DNA from: JAGIBJ01 sp032119595
GTDB taxonomy: Bacteria; Actinomycetota; Thermoleophilia; Solirubrobacterales; Solirubrobacteraceae
DNA: 64,000 bases
Assembly: GCA_032119595.1 (NCBI GenBank)
Contig: JAUMBQ010000006.1
Coordinates: 992,001 to 1,056,000, forward strand
Direction of reading: 5' to 3'
The stretch's first letter is position 1; each line of letters starts with the position of its first letter. The notes below the pieces were generated by a model. That model did not search any database. It saw only the letters and a program-made list of their open reading frames with translations, and was not told the origin of the DNA. Positions 1 through 8,369 of the stretch are shown here, piece after piece. The position numbers and the translations under genes were made by a program.

Positions 1-1
1 T

Positions 2-2551
2 GTACCCCGCAGCAACCTCGCGCACGTCCGCGCCGACGGCACCGTCGATACGGAGTGGAACCCGGGCGCAGGCGCCGTCGTCCGCTCGCTCGCCCGCAGC
101 GGCACCCACCTCTACCTCGGCGGATCCTTCAACACCGTCGGCGGAAAGCCGCGCACTGGGCTCGCCCGCGTCTCCACCACCGGCACCGGCGCCACCGACA
201 GCCAGTGGTACCCGGACGCAACCGGCACCGTGAACGTGATCGCGCTGCGCGGCACCACGCTCTACGTCGCGGGCGGCCTCTCCGCCGTCGGTAGCGCCCC
301 GTGCCCCGGCCTGTGCCGTCTCTCCACCACCGGCGGCCCGACCGGCCCAGTCGACGCCAGCTGGCAACTCATCCAGGCTCCGTCTCCGTCGCAGCCGCGG
401 GCCCTCGCCTTCGACGCGACCTCCGTCTACGTCGGCGGCCGATTCTCGGCCATCGGCGGCGAGGCCCGCAGCGGGCTGGCGAAGGTCTCGCTCACCACCG
501 CGGATGTCGACCCGACCTGGAACCCGAGCCTCGAGTTCCTGCCCGGCCTGCCCGGCGATGCCAACGCCCTGGCGATCAGCGGCACCCTGCTCTACGTCGG
601 CGGGAACTTCATGAACGTCGGCGGGCGCACGACCGACTCCCAGCGACACCTCTCGCGCGTATCGACGACAGGTGCGGGCGCACTCGACACGAACTGGCAG
701 CCAGAGCTCGACAACGACGTCACGTCGATCAGCCTCCAGGGCGACCAGATCTACGCCGGCGGCAACTTCGCGAATGTCGGCGCCGAATGGCGGCCGCATC
801 TCGCCCGCTTCTCCACGTCACCCGGTGCAGCGCTCGACACCTGGAGCCCTCAGCTCAATGGCGCCCCGAACGCCATCATCTCGGAAGGCGGCCGGCTGCT
901 CGTCGCCGGGGCCTTCTCGTCCGGCGGCCCCAGCAGTCGCCAGCGGTTCGGCCTCGCCCGTTTCGATGCCCAGGGTCGACTTGACACGACCTGGAATCCG
1001 TCGGTGGACGGCTCGGTGTACGCGCTGACCGCCACCGCCGACGCGCTCTACGTGGGCGGGTTCATCTTCTCGGTCGGCCGAGCGTCCCGCTCCGACCTCG
1101 CACGCGTTTCGCTGACGGGCGCCGGCGCCGTCGACGCCACGTGGAACCCCGCTCGGCCGAGTTTCTCGCCGGTACGAGCGATCGCCGTGAGCGCCGACGG
1201 CGTGTTCGTCGGCACCGGCCAGGCCGGCGCCGACAACGGCACTCCGACCAGCCTCATCAAGGTCAGCGCCACCGGCGCGGGCGTGCGCGACGCGACGTGG
1301 GATCCGGACGTCACTGGCGCCGTGCGTGCTCTGCGGGTGGTTGGCGGCGGTCTCATCGTGGGCGGTGACTTCTTCGGCGGGAACGTCGGCGGCCAGGCCC
1401 GCGACTACCTCGCGAAGGTCGCAACGACCGGCACCGGCGCCGCCGATGCCGCCTGGAACCCTCAGCCGACTGGCCGCGTCCTCGCGATGACGTCGACCGC
1501 CGACGCCCTCTACCTGGGTGGCGAATTCGACCAGGTCAAGGGACTCCCTCGTGGACGGGTCGCCAAGCTGACCCTCGGTGGCGCCGTCGATCCCGCGTGG
1601 GGCCCGCTGGTGAACAACGCCGTCAAGGCCTTGGCCTTGCGCGGCGACGCGCTCTACCTCGGCGGGCAGTTCACCGCCGTCTCCGGTGAATCGGTCACGC
1701 GGATCGCCAAGGTCGGGGCCACCGGATCCGGCGTCCTTGATGAGGCATTCAAGCCTGTGGCGCAAGCCTCGGTCGACGCCCTTTCCGCGACGCCCACGCG
1801 GCTCCTCGCCGGCGGCCTGACCTTCTCGGGCGCCGGTGGACGTTCGCTGATCGGTACGGCGTTCTTCGATCTGGTCGCGCCGACGATCACGGTGGCGTCG
1901 CCAGCCGAGGGAGCCACCTACGTGCAGGGCCAGGCGGTCGCGGTCGCGTTCGAGTGTCAGGACGACGGCGGTGTGCTCGGTAGCTGCAGCGGAACCCAGG
2001 CCGCCGGCGCTGCGCTCGACACCGCCACGCTTGGTGCCCGCACGTTCACGGTTCAGGCAACGGACGAGAGCGGCAACTCGGCCACCAAGACGGTCAGCTT
2101 CTCCGTCGTGGCGGGCCCGCCGGCTCCCACCCCGGTCCCCGTCGCAGCGCCCATCGTTGACGGTCCGGCGCCCGCCGTGAAGGACACGACCGCCCCGAAG
2201 GTCACCGGGAGCAAGCTCACGCCATCGTCGTTCAAGGCCGCCAAGTCCGGAGCGGTGACCGCGCCGGCGACGGGCAAGAAGCCGAAATCCGGCGGACGGC
2301 TCACGCTCAGCCTCAGCGAGGCGGCCACCCTGCGCCTCACCGTGATCACGCCGAAGACAAGCAAGAAGAAGGCCAAGACGGTCGGCAGCTTCACGCTGCC
2401 CGCCTCGGCCGGCGCCTTCGCCGTGGACGTCCGCGGGCGCGTCGGCAAGAAGAAGCTCGCCAAAGGCAGCTACGTCCTGGAGGTCGTCGCCAGCGACGCG
2501 GTCGGCAACGCCGCCCCGGCGATCACGGTGAAGTTCAAGATCACCGGCTGA
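2..2551 (+). CDS. Secreted beta-propeller repeat protein, 3' part (5'-truncated by window edge)
   Basis: The reading frame is open from base 2, so the start lies outside the window; about 850 residues are visible. Roughly 50-60-residue units recur, each with an aromatic-Val/Leu-Gly-Gly-x-Phe turn (LYLGGQF, LYVGGNF) followed by an 'LARVS..G..D..W.P' strand. This is the pattern of delta-60/DUF5122-type propeller repeats. After about residue 620 come an Ig/HYR-like domain (TITVASPAEGATY) and a C-terminal domain rich in Lys/Thr (SKKKAKTVGSFTLP, DAVGNAAPAITV) of the kind that ends many secreted proteins of this group. It is probably extracellular or wall-associated; no enzymatic residues are recognised. 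It is followed by purN on the same strand, with no evident functional link. Confidence 0.8.
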   Translation, partial: VPRSNLAHVRADGTVDTEWNPGAGAVVRSLARSGTHLYLGGSFNTVGGKPRTGLARVSTTGTGATDSQWYPDATGTVNVIALRGTTLYVAGGLSAVGSAPCPGLCRLSTTGGPTGPVDASWQLIQAPSPSQPRALAFDATSVYVGGRFSAIGGEARSGLAKVSLTTADVDPTWNPSLEFLPGLPGDANALAISGTLLYVGGNFMNVGGRTTDSQRHLSRVSTTGAGALDTNWQPELDNDVTSISLQGDQIYAGGNFANVGAEWRPHLARFSTSPGAALDTWSPQLNGAPNAIISEGGRLLVAGAFSSGGPSSRQRFGLARFDAQGRLDTTWNPSVDGSVYALTATADALYVGGFIFSVGRASRSDLARVSLTGAGAVDATWNPARPSFSPVRAIAVSADGVFVGTGQAGADNGTPTSLIKVSATGAGVRDATWDPDVTGAVRALRVVGGGLIVGGDFFGGNVGGQARDYLAKVATTGTGAADAAWNPQPTGRVLAMTSTADALYLGGEFDQVKGLPRGRVAKLTLGGAVDPAWGPLVNNAVKALALRGDALYLGGQFTAVSGESVTRIAKVGATGSGVLDEAFKPVAQASVDALSATPTRLLAGGLTFSGAGGRSLIGTAFFDLVAPTITVASPAEGATYVQGQAVAVAFECQDDGGVLGSCSGTQAAGAALDTATLGARTFTVQATDESGNSATKTVSFSVVAGPPAPTPVPVAAPIVDGPAPAVKDTTAPKVTGSKLTPSSFKAAKSGAVTAPATGKKPKSGGRLTLSLSEAATLRLTVITPKTSKKKAKTVGSFTLPASAGAFAVDVRGRVGKKKLAKGSYVLEVVASDAVGNAAPAITVKFKITG

Positions 2552-2586
2552 CGCGGGACGGCCGACCGGCGATGCGCGCCGCTCGG

Positions 2587-2592
2587 TACCGT
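2587..2592 (+). promoter_or_regulatory. -10 box TACCGT of leaderless purN
   Basis: TACCGT fits TANNNT and ends 7 nt before a GTG at 2600. The earlier in-frame GTG at 2591 overlaps this box, so the box favours the 2600 start. Confidence 0.45.
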
Positions 2593-2599
2593 GGCCCGC

Positions 2600-3184
2600 G
2601 TGGCCGGACTCCCGCGTATCGCCGTGCTCGCCTCTGGCGAGGGCACCAACCTGCAAGCGCTGATCGACCGGATCCACGGGACCAGCGTCGAGATCGTCGC
2701 CGTGGGCGGCGACAAGCCGGGGGCGCGAGCGCTCGAGCGGGCCGCGGACGCCGGCATCGCCACGCGCGTGTTCCCCCGGGGCGACTATGAGGATCGGCCC
2801 GCCCGCGACGCCGCCATCGCCTCGTGGATTCGCGACGACATCGGCGCTGAGACGGTGGTCCTGGCCGGCTACATGGCACTGCTCACGCCAGGCTTCATTG
2901 CGGCGTTCCCGGATCGCATCGTGAACGTGCACCCCTCACTCCTGCCGAACTACCCGGGCCTGCGCGCCATTGAGCAGGCGCTGGAAGCAGGCGCGGCATC
3001 GACCGGCGTCACGGTCCACCTCGTCGACAACGGCATCGACACGGGCCCGGTGCTGCTCCAGCGGGAGGTCCCGATCCCCGAAGGGGCCGACGCCGCCACG
3101 GTGCGCGCGCTCCTCGCACCGGTCGAGCACGACCTCCTCTGCGAAGCCGTGACGACCGTCGCGACCGGGCCCACTGCGGCCTGA
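2600..3184 (+). CDS. purN: Phosphoribosylglycinamide formyltransferase (GART, N10-formyl-THF type)
   Basis: Transfers a formyl group from 10-formyltetrahydrofolate to GAR, the third step of de novo purine synthesis, in the cytosol. The 194-residue protein has the family's usual length, the N-terminal SGEGTNLQAL phosphate-binding loop, the catalytic NVHPSLLP segment with its essential His, and the distal TVHLVDNGIDTGP motif with the catalytic Asp. An in-frame GTG at 2591 would add three residues, but it overlaps a TACCGT -10 box; the GTG at 2600 fits the leaderless pattern seen across the window. It lies 164 nt before purH, so purine genes are clustered. A second, folate-independent GAR transformylase (purT) lies 2 kb downstream, making this step apparently redundant. 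Confidence 0.93.
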   Translation: MAGLPRIAVLASGEGTNLQALIDRIHGTSVEIVAVGGDKPGARALERAADAGIATRVFPRGDYEDRPARDAAIASWIRDDIGAETVVLAGYMALLTPGFIAAFPDRIVNVHPSLLPNYPGLRAIEQALEAGAASTGVTVHLVDNGIDTGPVLLQREVPIPEGADAATVRALLAPVEHDLLCEAVTTVATGPTAA

Positions 3185-3333
3185 CCGGGGTCGCCTCAGC
3201 CCGCGGCGTCCCACCGCCGACGGTGCTCTGAGCGCTCCGTCACACGTCGTCCCACCGGCCCACTGAGTAGCTCAGCGTGTCCCCTGCCCGTCCAGCACCA
3301 CTGGCCGCCGGGCCGGTCCGGGGCCCGCTCGGA

Positions 3334-3339
3334 TAGGAT
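3334..3339 (+). promoter_or_regulatory. -10 box TAGGAT of leaderless purH
   Basis: TAGGAT lies 9 nt before the purH GTG at 3349; no Shine-Dalgarno sequence is present between them. This suggests a leaderless or near-leaderless transcript separate from purN. Confidence 0.6.
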
Positions 3340-3348
3340 CGGACCCCT

Positions 3349-4935
3349 GTGAGCAGCGAAGAACCAGCCCCCACGCCGCCCGAGGCCGTTCGCGTCCGCC
3401 GCGCGCTGATCTCAGTCTTCGACAAGCGAGGCATCGTCGACTTCGCCAAGGCGCTCGACGCCCTCGGTGTCGAGATCGTCTCCACGGGGGGCACGCTGAT
3501 CACGCTCGAGAAAGCTGGCCTCAAGGTCCGCCCCGTCGACGACGTGACCGGCTTCCCGGAAATGATGGACGGGCGCCTCAAGACGCTGCACCCGAAGATC
3601 TTCGGCGGCCTCCTCGGCGTGCGCGACAACCCCGAGCACGTCGCGGCCGCCAAGGAGCACGGGATCGAGTGGATCGACCTCGTCTGCGTGAACCTCTACC
3701 CGTTCGAGCAGACCGCGGCCCGCCTCGACCTCGACGAGTCCGCCGTCATCGAGCAGATCGACATCGGCGGCCCGTCGATGATCCGTGCCGCCGCCAAGAA
3801 CCACGCGTATGCCGCCGTGGTGGTGTCGCCGGAGTCCTACGACGGCGTCATCGCGGAACTTGAAGCCTCCGACGGTGAACTCACCGCTGAGACCCGCCGT
3901 GCCCTGGCCGGCGAGGCGTTCCACACCACCGCGCGCTACGACTCGTCGATCGCCCGCTGGTTCTCCGAGCGCGCCGGGGCCCAGTTCCCCGACCTTTACG
4001 TGCGCGCCTTCGAGAAGACGATGGAGCTGCCGTACGGCGAAAACCCGCACCAGCGCGCCGCGTATTACACGCAGGTCGGCACCCGCACCCACGCGCTTTC
4101 GATGGTGCAGCAGCACCAGGGCAAGCAGCTCTCCTACAACAACCTGCTCGACATCGACTCGGCCCGCCGCCTCGTCGCGGAGCTGACCGATTCGGCGTGC
4201 GCGATCGTCAAGCACAACAACCCGTGCGGCGCCGCCCTCGCCGAGAGCCCGCTTGAGGCCTACGAGCGCGCCCTGCGCTCCGATCCGCTCAGCGCGTTCG
4301 GCGGCATCATCGCCCTCAACCGCGAGGTCAACGGCGAACTCGCCCGCAAGATCGCCGAGAACTTCGTCGAAGTGATCGTCGCTCCGTCGTTCACCGAGGA
4401 GGCCCTGGAGGTCTTCTCCGCCAAGCCGAACCTGCGCGTCCTGGAAGACCGCGAGCGCCGGTTCCGCCGCGGCATCGACCCCGAGACCCGCGACCTCGGC
4501 GGCGGCATGCTCATGCAGGACCGCGACACCGACCCGGACGACCGCTCCCAGTTCGAAGTCGCGTCCGACCGCCACCCGACCGAAGCCGAATGGGAAGAGC
4601 TCCTCTTCGCCTGGCGCGTCGTGCGGCACGTCAAGTCCAACGCGATCGTCATCAGCAAGGACCGCGCCACGATCGGGATCGGCGCCGGCCAGATGAGCCG
4701 CGTGGACTCCGTCCGCATCGCCCTCGACAAGTCCCGCGTGGATTCACTCGACGGCGCCGTGCTCGCCTCCGACGCGTTCTTCCCGTTCGCCGACGGCCCC
4801 GAGCTCGCGATCGACTCCGGCGTCAAAGCGATCATTCAGCCCGGTGGCTCCAAGCGCGACGACGAAGTCGTCGAGGCGGCCAACCGCCGCGGCGTGGCGA
4901 TGGTCTTCACCGATTTGCGGCACTTCCGCCACTAG
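3349..4935 (+). CDS. purH: Bifunctional AICAR formyltransferase / IMP cyclohydrolase
   Basis: Carries out the last two steps of IMP synthesis: formylation of AICAR with 10-formyl-THF, then ring closure. The 528-residue length matches the family. The N-terminal MGS-like cyclohydrolase domain (about residues 15-155) shows STGGT and GGLLGVRDN; the C-terminal transformylase domain shows LPYGENPHQRA and IVKHNNPCGAA, the latter with the Lys-His pair of the active site. The end (ADGPELAIDSGVKAIIQPGGS, then FTDLRHFRH) is typical. The start is GTG 9 nt after a TAGGAT box. It follows purN and precedes purT, making a small purine cluster. Confidence 0.97.
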   Translation: MSSEEPAPTPPEAVRVRRALISVFDKRGIVDFAKALDALGVEIVSTGGTLITLEKAGLKVRPVDDVTGFPEMMDGRLKTLHPKIFGGLLGVRDNPEHVAAAKEHGIEWIDLVCVNLYPFEQTAARLDLDESAVIEQIDIGGPSMIRAAAKNHAYAAVVVSPESYDGVIAELEASDGELTAETRRALAGEAFHTTARYDSSIARWFSERAGAQFPDLYVRAFEKTMELPYGENPHQRAAYYTQVGTRTHALSMVQQHQGKQLSYNNLLDIDSARRLVAELTDSACAIVKHNNPCGAALAESPLEAYERALRSDPLSAFGGIIALNREVNGELARKIAENFVEVIVAPSFTEEALEVFSAKPNLRVLEDRERRFRRGIDPETRDLGGGMLMQDRDTDPDDRSQFEVASDRHPTEAEWEELLFAWRVVRHVKSNAIVISKDRATIGIGAGQMSRVDSVRIALDKSRVDSLDGAVLASDAFFPFADGPELAIDSGVKAIIQPGGSKRDDEVVEAANRRGVAMVFTDLRHFRH

Positions 4936-5077
4936 CGAGCTGCCCGCTCGTAGTCATCGTCGGCTGCGGGATCGCCAGGACGCAGAGGGTGGCGCAGGTG
5001 CCGGCCAGCGCCAGGATCGCGTTGAGCGACAGCGGCCTCAGCGAGAAAGACTCTGCGGGTCGAATGGTGCCAATCAT
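4907..5077 (-). CDS. Possible small membrane protein, antisense to the purH tail
   Basis: A 56-residue frame starting at ATG 5077 contains one plausible hydrophobic segment (NAILALAGTCATLCVLAIP) and ends inside the last 29 nt of purH on the other strand. It has no Shine-Dalgarno sequence or TANNNT box at the right distance, and I know no homologue. It is the only protein-like frame in the 310-nt purH-purT gap, and it could equally be chance. Confidence 0.22.
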   Translation of the reverse strand: MIGTIRPAESFSLRPLSLNAILALAGTCATLCVLAIPQPTMTTSGQLASGGSAANR

Positions 5078-5242
5078 GTGGTGGTGTGCTTTCCAGGGAG
5101 CAGCCGTCGGCCGCAACGCTTGTTTCACCGACTACGACCGGCCCAAAATGACCGGTCTGGTTTGTTCATAACTTCCAGGTCGCTGTAAGAACTCTCCTGG
5201 ACGGCGCGGCGAGACGCACACCGGCGCTCGCCTTCCGGTCGA

Positions 5243-5248
5243 TATCTT
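5243..5248 (+). promoter_or_regulatory. -10 box TATCTT of leaderless purT
   Basis: TATCTT ends 7 nt before a GTG at 5256. The upstream TTG at 5247 overlaps the box, so the GTG is the better start. Confidence 0.5.
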
Positions 5249-5255
5249 GCGTGGC

Positions 5256-6467
5256 GTGCCATCGCTCGGTCCTCCGCTCACCGACCAAGCCACGCGCCTG
5301 GTCCTGCTCGGCAGCGGCGAACTCGGCCGCGAGGTCGCGATCGAGGCAATGCGGCTCGGATGCGAGGTCGTCGCGATCGACCGCTACGAGGGCGCGCCGG
5401 CGATGCAGGTCGCGCACCGCAGCATCGTCTGCACGATGACGGAGGCGTCCGAGCTGCGGGCGGTCCTGCGCCAAGAGCGGGCGCGGCCGTGCTCGCACAT
5501 GATCGTCGTGCCCGAACTCGAGGCCATCGCCACGCCGGTGCTTCAAGAACTCGAAGCCGACGGCCTGCACGTCGTCCCCACCGCGCTCGCCGTGCGCCTC
5601 ACGATGGACCGCGAAGGCATTCGCCGGCTCGCGGCCGAGACGCTCGGTCTCCCGACCTCGCCGTATCGCTTCTGCGATTCGCTGGAGGAGATGCAGGTCG
5701 CGGTCGAGGCGGTCGGGACGCCGTGCGTGGTGAAGCCGGTGATGTCGTCGTCCGGGAAGGGCCAAAGCGTCGTCCGCGACATCTCCGAGGCCACGGCGTC
5801 GTGGAACTACGCGCAGGAGGGCGGCCGCGTTGGGCTGGGCCGGGTGATCGTGGAGGGCTTCGTCGAGTTCGACTACGAGATCACGCTTCTCACCGTCCGG
5901 CACGCCGGCGGCACGGCGTTCTGTCAGCCGATCGGGCATATCCAGGAGGACGGCGACTACCGCGAGAGCTGGCAGCCGCACCCGATGAGCGCCGCGGCGC
6001 TCGCCGAGAGCAAGCGCGTGGCGACCGCGGTGACCGATGCCCTCGGCGGCACGGGCCTGTTTGGGGTTGAACTCTTCATCCGTGGCGACGAGGTGCTCTT
6101 CAGTGAGGTGTCGCCGCGGCCTCACGACACCGGCATGGTGACGCTCGCGACCCAGCGCCTGTCGGAGTTCGCGCTTCACGTGCGCGCGATCCTCGGGCTG
6201 CCGGTCCCGGTCGACGCCGACGGGTTCGTGCCGCAGCTCGCGCCGGGTGCCAGCGCCGTGCTCCTGGCCACCGAGCTCGGGGCCGAACCGCTGATCGACG
6301 GGCTGGGCGAGGCGCTCGCCGTGGACCCCTGCGTCGAAGTGCGCCTCTTCGGCAAGCCTGACGCCCGCCCAGGCCGCCGCATGGGTGTGGCCCTGGCGAC
6401 TGCTGGTGACGTTGACGCTGCGCGAACGCTGGCCCGCGAGGCTGCGAGCAAGCTCAGCGTGAGCTGA
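5256..6467 (+). CDS. purT: Formate-dependent phosphoribosylglycinamide formyltransferase (GAR transformylase 2)
   Basis: An ATP-grasp enzyme that makes formyl-GAR from formate, ATP and GAR without folate. The 403-residue protein has the N-terminal pre-ATP-grasp fold (LLGSGELGREVAIEA), the glycine-rich lid SSSGKGQSVV, and the metal/ATP site GVELFIRGDEVLFSEVSPRPHD, all diagnostic of PurT rather than PurK. Family members are about 390-400 residues. The start was chosen at GTG 5256 because a TATCTT box lies 7 nt upstream; the earlier TTG at 5247 lies in the box. An 8-bp terminator-like hairpin follows. With purN in the same cluster the cell has two routes to formyl-GAR, one drawing on folate C1 units and one on free formate. 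Confidence 0.95.
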   Translation: MPSLGPPLTDQATRLVLLGSGELGREVAIEAMRLGCEVVAIDRYEGAPAMQVAHRSIVCTMTEASELRAVLRQERARPCSHMIVVPELEAIATPVLQELEADGLHVVPTALAVRLTMDREGIRRLAAETLGLPTSPYRFCDSLEEMQVAVEAVGTPCVVKPVMSSSGKGQSVVRDISEATASWNYAQEGGRVGLGRVIVEGFVEFDYEITLLTVRHAGGTAFCQPIGHIQEDGDYRESWQPHPMSAAALAESKRVATAVTDALGGTGLFGVELFIRGDEVLFSEVSPRPHDTGMVTLATQRLSEFALHVRAILGLPVPVDADGFVPQLAPGASAVLLATELGAEPLIDGLGEALAVDPCVEVRLFGKPDARPGRRMGVALATAGDVDAARTLAREAASKLSVS

Positions 6468-6482
6468 GTTCCTGACCGCTCG

Positions 6483-6501
6483 GGCCGCCGAACCGGCGGC
6501 C
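6483..6501. terminator. Hairpin after purT
   Basis: Perfect 8-bp stem GGCCGCCG/CGGCGGCC with a 3-nt loop, 15 nt after the purT stop. It has no U-tract, as is usual in this window. Confidence 0.5.
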
Positions 6502-6579
6502 ACTGCGGCGTTTCGAGGTTGGCCGCCTTCGACCGGCCGTGTGTGTCGAGGCACGCGGATCCGCGTCCAGGGCCCCGGA

Positions 6580-6585
6580 TACGTT
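6580..6585 (+). promoter_or_regulatory. -10 box TACGTT of leaderless acetyltransferase gene
   Basis: TACGTT lies 6 nt before ATG 6592. It supports that ATG over the GTG at 6541 in the same frame. Confidence 0.6.
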
Positions 6586-6591
6586 GGACCG

Positions 6592-7194
6592 ATGCCGTTC
6601 ACCGTTCCCTCCGTGACCTTGCGTCGAGGCGGCGTGGCGCTCGTGCCACTGTCGCTGGAGCACGAGGCTGGGCTTGAGGCCGCCGCGGCCGACGGCGAGC
6701 TTTGGAAGCTGTGGGTCACGTCGGTGCCAGCTCCGGGCCAGGCGCTGGCGTACATCGAGGGCGCCATCGCGATGCGTCAGGCTGGTTCTCGCGTGCCGTT
6801 TGCGGTCATCGATGAGCCGTCCGGCGAGGTGATCGGGAGTTCCAGCTACCACGACATCGTCCCCGCGGCTCGCCGTGTGGAGATTGGCTACACGTGGTAC
6901 GCCAAGCGCTTTCAGCGCACGCACGTGAATGCGGTTTGCAAGCTCATGCTCCTGGAGCATGCGTTTGAGACGCTGGGCGCCAGTGTCGTCGGGTGGCGCA
7001 CCGATGGAGAGAACTATGCCTCGCAGGCCGCGATCGAACGGCTGGGGGCCCAGTTCGACGGTCGCATCCGTCGGCATGCTCCGCGCGTCAACGGTGAGGT
7101 TCGCGACACGGTCTTCTATTCGATGCTCCCTGAGGAGTGGCCGGCGGCCAAGGAGAAGCTGTTCGCTCGGTTGGCCGCGTTTGCTGAGGAGTAG
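6592..7194 (+). CDS. GNAT-family N-acetyltransferase (RimJ/RimL-like)
   Basis: 200-residue protein with a GNAT fold of the type that acetylates protein N-termini or small amines using acetyl-CoA. Visible features are an N-terminal 'L.PLSLEHEAGLEAAA' segment, beta strands around VPFAVIDEPSGEVIGSSS, and a VEIGYTWYAKRFQRTHVN motif in place of the acetyl-CoA loop region. The C-terminal 'AIERLGAQFDGRIRRHAPR' is typical of RimL-like enzymes annotated as GNAT_3. The substrate cannot be inferred. The start is ATG 6592 rather than the in-frame GTG 51 nt upstream, because a TACGTT box sits 6 nt before the ATG. It ends convergently with uppP. Confidence 0.85.
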   Translation: MPFTVPSVTLRRGGVALVPLSLEHEAGLEAAAADGELWKLWVTSVPAPGQALAYIEGAIAMRQAGSRVPFAVIDEPSGEVIGSSSYHDIVPAARRVEIGYTWYAKRFQRTHVNAVCKLMLLEHAFETLGASVVGWRTDGENYASQAAIERLGAQFDGRIRRHAPRVNGEVRDTVFYSMLPEEWPAAKEKLFARLAAFAEE

Positions 7195-7281
7195 CTGGCC
7201 GGGCGGGAGTCGGCGGTGGTTGCGCTCGCGGCGGGCCTTGGTGGGCGGGCTGCGGGGAAGTCGCCGTTGGAGGTGTCTCTG

Positions 7282-7329
7282 GAAAAGACCCGTACTACGG
7301 AGTGGGACTTTGTAGTACAGGGGTTTTCG
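7282..7329. terminator. Long imperfect hairpin between convergent acetyltransferase and uppP genes
   Basis: Inner arms GTACTAC (7292-7298) and GTAGTAC (7312-7318) are extended by CCC/GGG and GAAAA/TTTTC, giving an imperfect stem of about 17 bp. The symmetric form suits a bidirectional terminator. It partly resembles the hairpin at 19813-19868 (shared CTACGGAGT.GGAC core on one strand). The remaining gap (7195-7377) shows no gene. Confidence 0.55.
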
Positions 7330-7377
7330 GAGAAGGTCCCGGGCCCGGCCCCGGCCTCAGGCCCAGCAATCCGCGGT

Positions 7378-8244
7378 CTAGGGGGCGACGTAGCCGCTGT
7401 CGGGGTCGACGGCTCCGGTGAAGACCAAGACGAGGAGGAGGACGCCGAGGGCCACGCGGTAGACCACGAACGGGGCGTAGGAGCGGGTCTTGAGGTACTG
7501 CATGAGCCAGGCGATCACGGCGTAGCCGACGAAGAAGGCGACGATCGTGGCGGCGATGGTGGGGCCCCAGCCGGTGGCCTGGTCGGCGCCGCCGATGTCC
7601 TTGAGCTTGTAGACGCCGGACCCGAAGACGGCAGGGAGGGCGAGGAGGAAGGCGTAGCGGGTGGCGGCCTCGCGGGAGTAACCGAGGAGGCGGCCGGCCG
7701 TGATCGTGCCACCGGAGCGGGAGACGCCCGGGATGAGCGCCATGGCCTGGGCGAAGCCGTAGATCAGGCCGTGCTTGACCGTGAGATCGGTGAGTTCGCG
7801 GTCAGAGCGCGACACGCGATCCGCCCAGCCGAGCAGGAGACCGAACACGATCAGCGTGCAACCGATCAAGCGCAGGTCACGGAACGCCGAATCGATCGGC
7901 GACTCCAGGAAAAGGCCGAGGATCACGACGGGCAGGGTGCCCATGATCACGAGCCAGCCCATGCGCGCGTCGGGGTCCGTCGGCCACTTACGGGCCGGGA
8001 GCGACGCAAACCAGGCCTTCGCGATGCGGATGAGGTCCTTGCGGAAGTACAAGACGACCGCGATCTCCGTGCCGATCTGCGTCACGGCCGTGAACGCGGC
8101 CCCAGGATCGCCCCAACCGGCGAACGCTGACGCGATCCGAATGTGCGCGCTCGAGGAGATCGGCAGGAACTCGGTGAGGCCCTGGACGATCCCGAGGACG
8201 ATCGCCTCGAAGAAGTTCAGGGGATCGGCGGCGGCGATTTGCAT
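7378..8244 (-). CDS. uppP: Undecaprenyl-diphosphatase
   Basis: Integral membrane phosphatase that recycles undecaprenyl pyrophosphate to the monophosphate lipid carrier for peptidoglycan synthesis; overproduction is known to give bacitracin tolerance. The 288-residue protein has the family's two signature motifs: GLTEFLPISSSAH near the N-terminus with the essential Glu and Ser residues, and PGVSRSGGTITAG at about residue 165 with the catalytic Arg. Several hydrophobic helices are visible (VILGLFLES, LIGCTLIVFGLLLGW, LLALPAVFGSG, PTIAATIVAFFVGYAVIAW, VALGVLLLVLVFTG). It starts at ATG 8244 behind a TAGAGT box. It is divergent from the MYG1-family gene. Confidence 0.96.
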   Translation of the reverse strand: MQIAAADPLNFFEAIVLGIVQGLTEFLPISSSAHIRIASAFAGWGDPGAAFTAVTQIGTEIAVVLYFRKDLIRIAKAWFASLPARKWPTDPDARMGWLVIMGTLPVVILGLFLESPIDSAFRDLRLIGCTLIVFGLLLGWADRVSRSDRELTDLTVKHGLIYGFAQAMALIPGVSRSGGTITAGRLLGYSREAATRYAFLLALPAVFGSGVYKLKDIGGADQATGWGPTIAATIVAFFVGYAVIAWLMQYLKTRSYAPFVVYRVALGVLLLVLVFTGAVDPDSGYVAP

Positions 8245-8253
8245 CGGCGCGGG

Positions 8254-8259
8254 ACTCTA
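8254..8259 (-). promoter_or_regulatory. -10 box TAGAGT of leaderless uppP
   Basis: On the minus strand TAGAGT lies 9 nt before the uppP ATG (8244). Confidence 0.55.
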
Positions 8260-8356
8260 CCGGCGCCCATCGCGACACACCTCCGCAGACGGCCGCTTTG
8301 CGGTGGATGATCAGGGGCAAGTCAGGTTGATGACAGCGTGCGCCGCGATTCCTGGG

Positions 8357-8362
8357 TAGGTT
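8357..8362 (+). promoter_or_regulatory. -10 box TAGGTT of leaderless MYG1-family gene
   Basis: TAGGTT lies 7 nt before ATG 8370. With the uppP box it makes a divergent promoter pair about 100 nt apart. Confidence 0.6.
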
Positions 8363-8369
8363 CATCCGG

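Noticed and set aside
818..2932. Long antisense ORF opposite the propeller gene
   Set aside because: Composition is Arg/His/Gly-rich and it mirrors the codon structure of the sense gene; a GC-rich shadow frame.
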